From: an uncultured bacterium
GTDB taxonomy: Bacteria; Bacteroidota; Bacteroidia; Bacteroidales; Paludibacteraceae
Direction: 5' to 3'
DNA: 12,796 nt
Assembly: GCA_946183755.1 (NCBI GenBank)
Contig: CAMHCZ010000038.1
Coordinates: forward strand, 1-12,796
Of the stretch, positions 5,725 through 12,031 are shown piece by piece (within the stretch, counting starts at the first letter, position 1; each line of letters begins with the position of its first letter). The translations under genes and the position numbers were made by a program. A model generated the notes under the pieces. It saw nothing but the letters and a program-made list of their open reading frames with translations. It did not search any database and was not told the origin of the DNA.

Positions 5725-8025
5725 TTATTTGAATATAAATTTCTCGTTGCCAGTCACATAGACTTTGCCTTTCACTAATGCGTTCTTGTTGACTTTCCGG
5801 CCTGAAATGTCATACACATCGTTGTCGCCGTTCAGGATTGCCGAGTTCTCAGCCTCGTCAACGCTTGTCGCATTCGCGTCTGATACTTTAAATGTCGTGT
5901 TGCCTAAGTTCACCGCTTGGAATGTGGCATTGCCGCTTGAGTTCAACTTCAGATAATATGCTTTGACGATATAGTAGTTGCCGTCTATCAGGTCTGGCAC
6001 TTCAAAATGATATGTCTTTGACTGTCCGGCTGGTATGGATGTCGCCACTTCGGCGCTGTTCTCATACTGGAATGTCGTCATAGTCGGATAGTTTAGGTAT
6101 CGGCCTATTCTTATCTCTATCACGTCGTTATATGTCGTAGAGCCAGTGTTCTGAGCGGTGATGTCTATCTGGAGCGTAGGCGAATGGAGGACGTTCTCGC
6201 TGTTCTCTTTCACGTAGTTGGCAGAATGTGTCATGGTGAGCGATGCGTTCTGGTTCGCGGAGGCGGTAAACGTTCCTTCAGCCAATGTGGTCTCTCCTAT
6301 GACTATCTTGTATGTGTTTGCGCCGACCACATTTGTTGAGAAAGTGATTGGGACAACGCCTTCTTCTTCAGGGTCTATTTCTATGATGTTTAATCCTGAA
6401 GGATACGACTTCCCGTTCAGGTATATGTAGGCGACGTCGTATGTCGAGCCTCCTTCGTTTTTGATGTTCAGCAGTGCTGTGAACGGACGGTTGGCTGGCA
6501 GGAAATCCGTAGTCTTGGTAGGGCCTAAGATCTGATGCGATTTCAGCGTGTAGCTCTTTTCTGTCTCGAAAGTCACCACTCCGTTGTTGACAACTACCTT
6601 TATGTATTTGCCCGGCATGTTGCAATATGACACTCTTTTCCATTCTCCGTCCTTCTCATACACAAAGTGCATCTTGTATTCTCCGTTGCTCACTCCGCTG
6701 CAGAAGTTGTAGAAAGTCAAACGCTCATAGCAGTCGAAATCGCTTTGCACGTCAGTGACAACGTGCTTTTCGTAAACAAGCTGGTCGTTAGAATCATATA
6801 GCGCGAATCCGAGTTCCAGATTGTTTAAGAGTTTGCCTGTGAGATTGCTGCCGTAGGCTGTGCATTTGATTTTGTTTGAAGGGCTTATCGTGTATGTGTT
6901 GTCTGACACTTCGAGCCTGATTATTGAGAAGTAGTCATCGCTTGATGGCTGTCCTTGGCCTTTCTGTATTCCTATTATGGCTGCCATTTCATTGTTATAT
7001 CCGTCGGTGAAGTTGTTTGATACGGCTGTCACGTCGTCCGGGTCGAGAGCCGTCATGCTGAAGAAACCGTCTCCGACTCCTCCCCATCCCCAGTTGATGT
7101 GTATCTTGCCGCCTCTGAATCCGTCGGCTATGAATGCGTGTCCGCTGCCATTGTTGCTGCTTCCTCTCAGAATCACAGGTCTGCCGGCAGCGATTTCGTC
7201 GTGCAGCATCTGCAGCCAAGAACTTGCTGAGTAGTCGGTGCGATAGACGAATTTTAAGTTGTTGCTTAGACCGTACACTTCTTTCAAAGCGTTAGTGCCG
7301 TCGCGCAAAGTCGATGATGAGGCGTTTGGACCATACTGCATATTTATGCTTTGTCCGCAGTGTCTCATGAGTTTTGCTACCTCAAGTCCGTACTCGTTGG
7401 TGGAGTCGGCAGGGAGGTAGGTCCTCTTCAAAAGGTCGTAGTTGAGAGTGGAGGCTGACAGAGCCGGCACTGTGAATTCAGGGAATGTGCCGTAGTAATT
7501 GCTTTCCTCTGCTATTGTGTATGCGCCTACAGCCGGCAGATTTTCAATGTGGTGGTAATATAGAATCTGGGCTAAGGCAGTAGCTCCGCATCCTGTCGGA
7601 CAACGGTATGGCCTCGATGTCTCTTGCGCAGTTATCATAGGACAATTCGTTTTGTACGGATAGCCTTGGTCCCACCTGGTCTGGACGAGAGGGTTTATGT
7701 CTGATAAATCCAGCGATGCTCTAAATGACACGGAAGTGGAGTCGCTCGGCTTGTAATTGTCAAGCATCAGTTGCATAAATGGAGGCAAGTCTCCTTCTTG
7801 CAGATTTCCGTTCTCGCCTTTGGCTATCTCCTTTCCGTTGGCGTCTATTATTATCCATCCTTCTTTGTCTTGAGCATTGAAGACCTCGTATCTTTCGTTG
7901 CCCCAAGCTTCAGTTACGTCCTCGCCTAACAGTTTGCTGGCTTCGTCTTTGAGTGCAGCAGAGGCGTGTGTCAATGTCGTGCTCGCAATCAGAGCTGCTG
8001 TTATTCCTAATTTGCCTATGTTCAT
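5725..8025 (-). CDS. Secreted C10-family (streptopain-like) cysteine protease
   Basis: This is a 766-residue exported protease. A signal peptide covers about 1-23 (cleavage near ASA/A), then a propeptide-like region to about 115 (EAWGNERYEVFNAQ and GWIIID resemble the C10 inhibitory prodomain). The papain-fold catalytic domain spans about 116-355. The catalytic Cys is Cys146 in PTGCGATALAQILYYHH and the catalytic His is His296 in SGHAFIADGF. Residues 311-321 (NWGWGGVGDGF) are the hallmark of the family. Two beta-sandwich-like modules follow (about 500-590 and 593-715), then a tail (VYDISGRKVN to the C-terminal FIFK) typical of secreted Bacteroidales proteins. The frame opens at 8070, but the signal peptide fits the ATG at 8025. 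Relatives include streptopain, interpain A and the Bacteroides fragilis Bfp proteases. No small inhibitor gene is seen next to it. Confidence 0.93.
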   Translation of the reverse strand: MNIGKLGITAALIASTTLTHASAALKDEASKLLGEDVTEAWGNERYEVFNAQDKEGWIIIDANGKEIAKGENGNLQEGDLPPFMQLMLDNYKPSDSTSVSFRASLDLSDINPLVQTRWDQGYPYKTNCPMITAQETSRPYRCPTGCGATALAQILYYHHIENLPAVGAYTIAEESNYYGTFPEFTVPALSASTLNYDLLKRTYLPADSTNEYGLEVAKLMRHCGQSINMQYGPNASSSTLRDGTNALKEVYGLSNNLKFVYRTDYSASSWLQMLHDEIAAGRPVILRGSSNNGSGHAFIADGFRGGKIHINWGWGGVGDGFFSMTALDPDDVTAVSNNFTDGYNNEMAAIIGIQKGQGQPSSDDYFSIIRLEVSDNTYTISPSNKIKCTAYGSNLTGKLLNNLELGFALYDSNDQLVYEKHVVTDVQSDFDCYERLTFYNFCSGVSNGEYKMHFVYEKDGEWKRVSYCNMPGKYIKVVVNNGVVTFETEKSYTLKSHQILGPTKTTDFLPANRPFTALLNIKNEGGSTYDVAYIYLNGKSYPSGLNIIEIDPEEEGVVPITFSTNVVGANTYKIVIGETTLAEGTFTASANQNASLTMTHSANYVKENSENVLHSPTLQIDITAQNTGSTTYNDVIEIRIGRYLNYPTMTTFQYENSAEVATSIPAGQSKTYHFEVPDLIDGNYYIVKAYYLKLNSSGNATFQAVNLGNTTFKVSDANATSVDEAENSAILNGDNDVYDISGRKVNKNALVKGKVYVTGNEKFIFK

Positions 8026-8089
8026 AATATTTGCAGTTTTAAAAACAGGTTTATCGCAAAAACCGTGCAATAAAATTTGTATAATTTCT

Positions 8090-8097
8090 TATTTTTG
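8090..8097 (+). promoter_or_regulatory. Possible -7 promoter element of the nuclease operon
   Basis: TATTTTTG matches TAnnTTTG and lies 47 bases upstream of the nuclease ATG, in the 119-base divergent gap. A convincing -33 TTTG is lacking. No matching element was found for the protease gene on the opposite strand. Confidence 0.4.
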
Positions 8098-8144
8098 TCA
8101 GAAACGCCTGACTGAATCAAGGACAGCTATAAAGGTATGAAAAA

Positions 8145-8927
8145 ATGAGGCAATCGCTTGTGAAAGGCGCGATATTGTTGCTTATGCTGATGACGGCAGA
8201 CTGTTTGTCTGCTCAGAAGAGCCTGCTGAGCTGCGATGTGCCTAAGGGCGTCTCCAGCCAGGTGCTTGTGCGTGAGGGCTACGTGACGTCCTACAACAAG
8301 GACACGCGACTGCCGAACTGGGTGGCGTGGCAGCTGACGAAGGAGCGCATGGACGCACGGATGAGGGACTTGCCGCGCGCACCTTTCAGAGAGGACGACG
8401 AGGTGGAGAATCCCGTCTATCCGTATGAGTACAGCAACACAGGTTATCAGCGCGGACATATCTGTCCTTTCCCTGACTGCCAGTGGAGCAAGACGGCTGC
8501 CGACGAGACTTTCCTGATGACGAACATCTGTCCGCAGGGCGAGGCGCTGAACAACGGGCGCGCATGGAAAAGCCTCGAAAGGAAGTGCAGGAAGTGGGCT
8601 GCCGACGGACTCGGCGACATATACATCGTGGCTGGGCCGATAGTGTCGGCGGACTGCGAGACGATAGGCAGCGGCATTGTTGTGCCTAAGGCTTTCTACA
8701 AGGTCGTGCTGCGCTTCGACGGCAAACGTGCGGAAGCGTTCGGTGTGATGTACAGGAACGTGGAGGGCGGACGGATACAGAGCTCGGTGCACAGTGTGGA
8801 CGGCATCGAGAGACTGACGAAGCTGGACTTCTTCCCGGCGCTGCCGGACGTAGTGGAAAAGCGTGTGGAGAGCGCCTTCGATATTGACGTCTGGCCGGGA
8901 CTTAGAGATATAATTGAAAGAGAATAA
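8145..8927 (+). CDS. Secreted DNA/RNA non-specific endonuclease
   Basis: This 260-residue exported nuclease belongs to the Serratia/NucA-type beta-beta-alpha-metal family. The signal peptide is MRQSLVKGAILLLMLMTADC plus a few residues, with likely cleavage after Ala23 (LSA/Q). The core motif is YQRGHICPFPD (101-111), with His105 as general base and Arg103 beside it; the usual Asp of the DRGH motif is Gln102 here. MTNICPQ (126-131), LNNG (135-138, Asn136 as likely Mg ligand) and WKSLE (141-145, Glu145) complete the active site. Such enzymes cut single- and double-stranded DNA and RNA outside the cytoplasm, for nutrition or against extracellular DNA. It is the first gene of a unit with CD225 and DUF2752 genes, 15 bases before the next start. 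A four-codon ATGAAAAAATGA frame overlaps its start. Confidence 0.93.
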   Translation: MRQSLVKGAILLLMLMTADCLSAQKSLLSCDVPKGVSSQVLVREGYVTSYNKDTRLPNWVAWQLTKERMDARMRDLPRAPFREDDEVENPVYPYEYSNTGYQRGHICPFPDCQWSKTAADETFLMTNICPQGEALNNGRAWKSLERKCRKWAADGLGDIYIVAGPIVSADCETIGSGIVVPKAFYKVVLRFDGKRAEAFGVMYRNVEGGRIQSSVHSVDGIERLTKLDFFPALPDVVEKRVESAFDIDVWPGLRDIIERE

Positions 8928-8942
8928 TAACCACTAATAATT

Positions 8943-9263
8943 ATGATTATGGAAAATAACGAAATTCCAAGAAACAACGAGAACGACAAGCGTGTGCCGC
9001 CGCCTAACGACTATCTGGCGTGGGCTGTGCTGTCGCTTATATTCTGCTGTCTGCCGTTCGGCATCGTGTCGCTCATTCACTCCATAAAGGTGGAGGACCT
9101 CTGGCGTCAGGGCTTCCTGCAGGAGGCGGAGGATGAGGCTGCGAAGGCCAAGAAGTGGGCGAAGTATGCATTCTTCTCAGGCATCGCTATCGTCGTGGGC
9201 TATGTGCTGTTGTATGTGGCTCTGATTGCTGTGGGAGCATTGGCTGGCGGATTGTCGTTATAG
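8943..9263 (+). CDS. CD225/dispanin (IFITM-like) membrane protein
   Basis: This is a 106-residue small membrane protein. After a polar, Asn/Pro-rich N-terminus (1-21) comes NDYLAWAVLSLIFCCLPFG (22-40), the first hydrophobic segment with the conserved Cys35-Cys36 pair, then IVSLIHSIKVEDLWRQGFLQ with the conserved Lys, Trp54 and Gly57. An Ala/Glu/Lys-rich amphipathic helix (61-75) and a second hydrophobic segment (76-98) follow. This is the full CD225 pattern seen in vertebrate interferon-induced transmembrane proteins and many bacteria. The bacterial role is not established; insertion as a membrane hairpin is inferred. The start could equally be the ATG at 8949 (MENNEIP). The gene lies 15 bases after the nuclease stop, and the next frame opens inside its 3' end, so co-transcription is very likely. 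Confidence 0.88.
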   Translation: MIMENNEIPRNNENDKRVPPPNDYLAWAVLSLIFCCLPFGIVSLIHSIKVEDLWRQGFLQEAEDEAAKAKKWAKYAFFSGIAIVVGYVLLYVALIAVGALAGGLSL

Positions 9264-9636
9264 CGGATTGGACTCCAAGAAGAGGATACTGCTGGTTTTG
9301 CTGCTGATTGTCGCGGCTGCAGGCGTGTTTGTGTTGTATCGACACTACGATCCGACTCATAGTCAGGTTGCGCCCAAGTGTGTTGTCAAGTTGCTGACGG
9401 GGTACAGCTGTCCAAGCTGCGGACTGCAGCGGCAGTTGTACAACTTCGCCCATTTGCGTTTTGCCGATGGGTTGGCGTGTAATTACTTCCTGCCGTTTGG
9501 ATTTCTTTATTTTGCCGTGCTGCTGTTCGGTGGCACAGGTCGGCTGCGCAGTGCTATCGCGTCCAGATATGGCATAGCCGCCTTTGTCGTGCTGTATGTG
9601 GCTTGGGGCATAGCGCGCAATGTGCTTGGCGTTTAG
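9226..9636 (+). CDS. DUF2752-family membrane protein
   Basis: This 136-residue protein carries the DUF2752 signature LTGYSCPSCGLQRQLYNF (57-74), with Cys62 and Cys65, an upstream Cys52 in PKC, and Asn86 where the family usually has Asn-Pro. Hydrophobic segments lie at about 20-38, 87-103 and 115-134, so it is probably a three-helix inner-membrane protein with the CxxC loop after the first helix. The only in-frame ATG (9226) lies inside the CD225 gene, giving a 38-base overlap and an odd N-terminus (MLWEHWLADC). A TTG at 9268, five bases after the CD225 stop, would give MDSKKRILLV, which looks more natural. Function is unknown for the family; the paired cysteines could bind a metal or form a disulfide. 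It ends the nuclease unit. Confidence 0.82.
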   Translation: MLWEHWLADCRYSGLDSKKRILLVLLLIVAAAGVFVLYRHYDPTHSQVAPKCVVKLLTGYSCPSCGLQRQLYNFAHLRFADGLACNYFLPFGFLYFAVLLFGGTGRLRSAIASRYGIAAFVVLYVAWGIARNVLGV

Positions 9637-9650
9637 CTGTGCGGAAATAC

Positions 9651-9686
9651 AAAAGCCGCCGCTTCGTTCCTGAAGCGGCGGCTTTT
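9651..9686. terminator. Strong bidirectional terminator between DUF2752 and gmk
   Basis: A 15-bp perfect stem, AAAAGCCGCCGCTTC (9651-9665) with GAAGCGGCGGCTTTT (9672-9686), has a 6-base loop, with A on the left and T on the right. It ends the plus-strand nuclease unit and the minus-strand gmk operon. Confidence 0.9.
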
Positions 9687-9702
9687 TGATTTTGCGTTGT
9701 GC

Positions 9703-10266
9703 TTATTTCTTGATGAAGCTGCTTATCAGTTCGTAGGCTTCGTCTTCGGCTTTCTGCAGGTCGTCGTTTATGATGACGTGGTCGAACTTGTCGGCGTATG
9801 ACAATTCGAACTCGGCGCGCTTGATGCGGTCGCTGATTACCTCGGGCGCGTCTGTGCCTCTGCCTTCGAGTCTTGCTCTCAGCTCCTCGATGCTCGGCGG
9901 CTGTATGAAGACCGAGAGAGCCCTCTCGCCATAGAATTTCTTGATGTTCACGCCGCCCTTCACATCGACGTCGAACACGGCTGTCTTGCCGCTTTCGGCT
10001 ATGCGGTCCACCTCGGACTTCAGCGTGCCGTAGAATTTGTCCTTATACACCTCCTCGTATTCCAGGAACTCGTCGTTCTGTATTTTCTGGCGGAATTCGT
10101 CGGGTGTCAGGAAGTAGTATTCCACGCCGTTCTTCTCTGTTCCGCGTGGGGCGCGGCTTGTGGCTGAAATCGAGAATCCGAGCGGCAGTCCTTTGCTTAT
10201 CAGATAGTTGATGATGGTGCTTTTGCCCGAGCCCGAAGGCGCCGATATGATAATGAGTTTTGACAT
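9703..10266 (-). CDS. gmk: Guanylate kinase
   Basis: This 187-residue cytoplasmic enzyme phosphorylates GMP to GDP with ATP, an essential step in guanine nucleotide synthesis. The P-loop SAPSGSGKSTI is at residues 8-18. The GMP-binding region is clear: SATSRAPRGTEKNGVEYYFL (Ser/Arg contacts and the paired Tyr), then EFLEYEEVYKDKFYGT. FDVDVKGG is the Walker B-like strand, and the lid follows near RGTDAPEVISDRIKRAEFE. The frame can start at a GTG (10269) or the ATG at 10266; the ATG is preferred. The gene is last in the DUF4494 - yggS - gmk operon, 18 bases after yggS. Confidence 0.95.
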   Translation of the reverse strand: MSKLIIISAPSGSGKSTIINYLISKGLPLGFSISATSRAPRGTEKNGVEYYFLTPDEFRQKIQNDEFLEYEEVYKDKFYGTLKSEVDRIAESGKTAVFDVDVKGGVNIKKFYGERALSVFIQPPSIEELRARLEGRGTDAPEVISDRIKRAEFELSYADKFDHVIINDDLQKAEDEAYELISSFIKK

Positions 10267-10284
10267 CACGTTCTTCTTTTGCGG

Positions 10285-10953
10285 TTAATATTGTCTTGCT
10301 CCGAATATGGCAGAGCCGATGCGCACCATATTTGAGCCTTCCTCTATCGCCATTTCGTAGTCGCCGGACATGCCCATGGACAGGGTGTTGAAGTAGTCCT
10401 TGCCGGCGAAGACTGTGGCTTTGGCTTTGTCGAAGATGCTTTTCAGCGCCTTGAAGTCGCTGCGCACGCGTGTCTCATCGTCGGTGTTGGAAGCCATGCC
10501 CATTATTCCCACGACACGCACATTCTTCAGCTCGGCGAAGTCGGCTGAGGCGAGGAACTCCTCGAACTCCTGCGGCAGAAATCCGAACTTGGTCTCCTCG
10601 GCAGCCACATGCAGCTGCAGCAGACAGTCGATGACACGGTTGTTCTTTGCCGCCTGCTTGTTCACCTCCTTCAGCAGCTTGGCGTTGTCCACGCTGTGGA
10701 TGAGGCTTATGTACGGCGCTATGTACTTCACTTTGTTGGACTGCAAGTGTCCTATGAAGTGCCATTGTATGTCCTGTGGCAGCTCCTTCTGCTTGCCGGA
10801 CAGCTCCTGCTCGTAGCTTTCGCCGAAGACTCTTTGTCCGGCGGCATAGGCTTCTGCTATGGCTTCCTTGCTGTGGAACTTGGAAATGGCGACGAGTGTG
10901 ACGCCGTCAGGGATGGTCGCTTTTATTCTTTTCAGATTATCGCTTACAGACAT
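10285..10953 (-). CDS. yggS: YggS/PROSC-type pyridoxal phosphate homeostasis protein
   Basis: This 222-residue single-domain TIM-barrel protein binds PLP. The PLP lysine is Lys25 in LVAISKFHS. Family signatures follow: FGESYEQELSGK, WHFIGHLQSNKVKYI, SMGMSGDYEMAIEEGS and MVRIGSAIFGARQ near the end, the last two forming the phosphate-binding region. Members carry no known enzymatic activity but control the free PLP pool, and mutants in other bacteria show amino acid and vitamin B6 imbalance. The gene lies 13 bases after the DUF4494 gene and 18 before gmk, so one transcript is likely. Confidence 0.95.
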   Translation of the reverse strand: MSVSDNLKRIKATIPDGVTLVAISKFHSKEAIAEAYAAGQRVFGESYEQELSGKQKELPQDIQWHFIGHLQSNKVKYIAPYISLIHSVDNAKLLKEVNKQAAKNNRVIDCLLQLHVAAEETKFGFLPQEFEEFLASADFAELKNVRVVGIMGMASNTDDETRVRSDFKALKSIFDKAKATVFAGKDYFNTLSMGMSGDYEMAIEEGSNMVRIGSAIFGARQY

Positions 10954-10966
10954 GGCAATGTTGTTT

Positions 10967-11473
10967 TTATTCTTCTACTGATGGCGGAACTGGCGCGTTG
11001 GAGTTGCCGAGCGGCGCGTCAGGGTCTTTCTTCTCCATTACAGCGTACTCGAACACGTCCATTATGGCAGTCTCGGCTATATTGGCTATCTCGTAGTCGG
11101 AGCCGCCCTTGTCCATGTACTTGATGAGTTCGTCGAGGGCCTGCTTTATGTCGGCAGCCTTGACGTACATTGTGCCGGAAGTCTTCTTTTCGATGCCCTT
11201 CTTCTCGTCGATGGTCTTGTAGATGACCTTTGACTTGAAGAACTTGTTGTCGCTGTAATCCTCGTGCAGGTTCACTATCTCGGTTATTCTGACGTTGTTG
11301 ATGTTCTTCACCTCGAACTCGCTTGTAACGAAAGGCTTCATTTCCAGCGTTATGCGCGCTTCTGCCTCGGTGAACGACATCGCGTCCACGAGATAAGCTT
11401 CCTCGGTGCTCTTGATGGCGCCGTCCTGCTGTTCTCTTTCGAATCTCACTTTACATTCAAACCACTTAAACAT
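10967..11473 (-). CDS. DUF4494-family protein
   Basis: This 168-residue cytoplasmic protein, without signal peptide or membrane segment, matches the Bacteroidota family DUF4494: the start MFKWFECKVRFE, then EEAYLVDAMSFTEAEARI, the strand FEVKNINNVRITEIV, the IDEKKGIEKKTSGTMYVKAADI stretch and ANIAETAIMDVFEYAV near the end. The C-terminus is a short Pro/Asn-rich tail. Its function is unknown. It leads the operon with yggS and gmk and is divergent from ruvX, with a 124-base gap holding both promoters. The short gap to yggS suggests a link to PLP or nucleotide metabolism, but this is inference from position alone. Confidence 0.9.
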   Translation of the reverse strand: MFKWFECKVRFEREQQDGAIKSTEEAYLVDAMSFTEAEARITLEMKPFVTSEFEVKNINNVRITEIVNLHEDYSDNKFFKSKVIYKTIDEKKGIEKKTSGTMYVKAADIKQALDELIKYMDKGGSDYEIANIAETAIMDVFEYAVMEKKDPDAPLGNSNAPVPPSVEE

Positions 11474-11539
11474 AATTCTCTTATTTTTATTGTGTTAATA
11501 CTCGTTATATGAATTGCGCGCCCTCGCGGCAAACGCAAG

Positions 11540-11547
11540 CAAAGGTA
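11540..11547 (-). promoter_or_regulatory. Probable -7 element of the DUF4494-yggS-gmk operon
   Basis: On the minus strand TACCTTTG matches TAnnTTTG. Transcription would begin near 11534, about 60 bases before the DUF4494 ATG. The -33 position falls on or near the opposing -7 element, without a clear TTTG. Confidence 0.45.
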
Positions 11548-11567
11548 ATTATAAATTATAAAATGAG

Positions 11568-11575
11568 TATATTTG
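11568..11575 (+). promoter_or_regulatory. Probable -7 element of the ruvX-def operon
   Basis: TATATTTG matches TAnnTTTG exactly and lies 22 bases before the ruvX ATG, so the leader would be under 20 bases. No clear TTTG at -33 is seen; that position overlaps the opposing -7 box. Confidence 0.5.
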
Positions 11576-11597
11576 TACGATTTACAAAAAGACAAAA

Positions 11598-12011
11598 ATG
11601 GGAAGACTCTTGGCATTGGATGTGGGTAAGGTGCGTGTCGGCGTGGCTGTCACCGACCCTATGCAGATAATTCCCAACGGGTTGACTACGGTGGAGAATA
11701 AGAAACTCGAGGAGTTCCTTAAGGATTATGTGAAGAAAGAACCTGTCGATGAATTCATCGTGGGGCTGCCTAAGCAGATGAATGGCAGCGACTCGCAGTC
11801 CATGCCGTATGTCAAGCAAGTGGTGGCAATGCTCCGCAAGAACTTTCCCGACAAACCGGTGAAGATGCAGGACGAGCGGTTTACGTCGAAAATAGCCCAT
11901 CAGGCGATGCTGGACGGCGGCATGAAGAAGATGCAGCGCCGCGACAAGGCGATAGTCGATCAGATAAGCGCGACCATCATCCTGCAGTCTTACATGGACA
12001 ATAGATTCTGA
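11598..12011 (+). CDS. ruvX: RuvX/YqgF-type putative Holliday junction resolvase
   Basis: This 137-residue RNase H-fold nuclease is near the usual family length. LALDVGKVRVGVAVTD (5-20) holds the first acidic residue Asp8 and the conserved GxVRxGVAxTD loop. EFIVGLPKQMNGS (52-64) and DERFTSKIAHQAM (92-104, with Glu93) follow, then KAIVDQISATIILQSYM with Asp121, so the presumed Asp-Glu-Asp metal site is intact. In other bacteria YqgF acts in rRNA 5' maturation and can cut branched DNA. Which role it plays here is not shown. It is co-directional with def, 20 bases apart, and divergent from the DUF4494 operon. Confidence 0.95.
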   Translation: MGRLLALDVGKVRVGVAVTDPMQIIPNGLTTVENKKLEEFLKDYVKKEPVDEFIVGLPKQMNGSDSQSMPYVKQVVAMLRKNFPDKPVKMQDERFTSKIAHQAMLDGGMKKMQRRDKAIVDQISATIILQSYMDNRF

Positions 12012-12031
12012 AATTTATAAACTACAAGAAT

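Noticed and set aside
8026..8070. A 15-residue upstream extension of the C10 protease
   Set aside because: It would put polar residues and a Cys before a normal signal peptide; the ATG at 8025 gives a standard Sec signal.
8127..8792. A 221-codon open frame antisense to the nuclease
   Set aside because: The composition is His/Arg/Val-rich with no domain, and it lies opposite a gene with intact signal peptide and active site.
10267..10269. GTG start for gmk
   Set aside because: It adds one residue only, directly before an ATG; the ATG is the simpler choice.
10609..11124. A 171-codon plus-strand frame opposite yggS and DUF4494
   Set aside because: It spans two well-supported genes and their gap, and its Leu/Val/Gln-rich product has no recognisable features.
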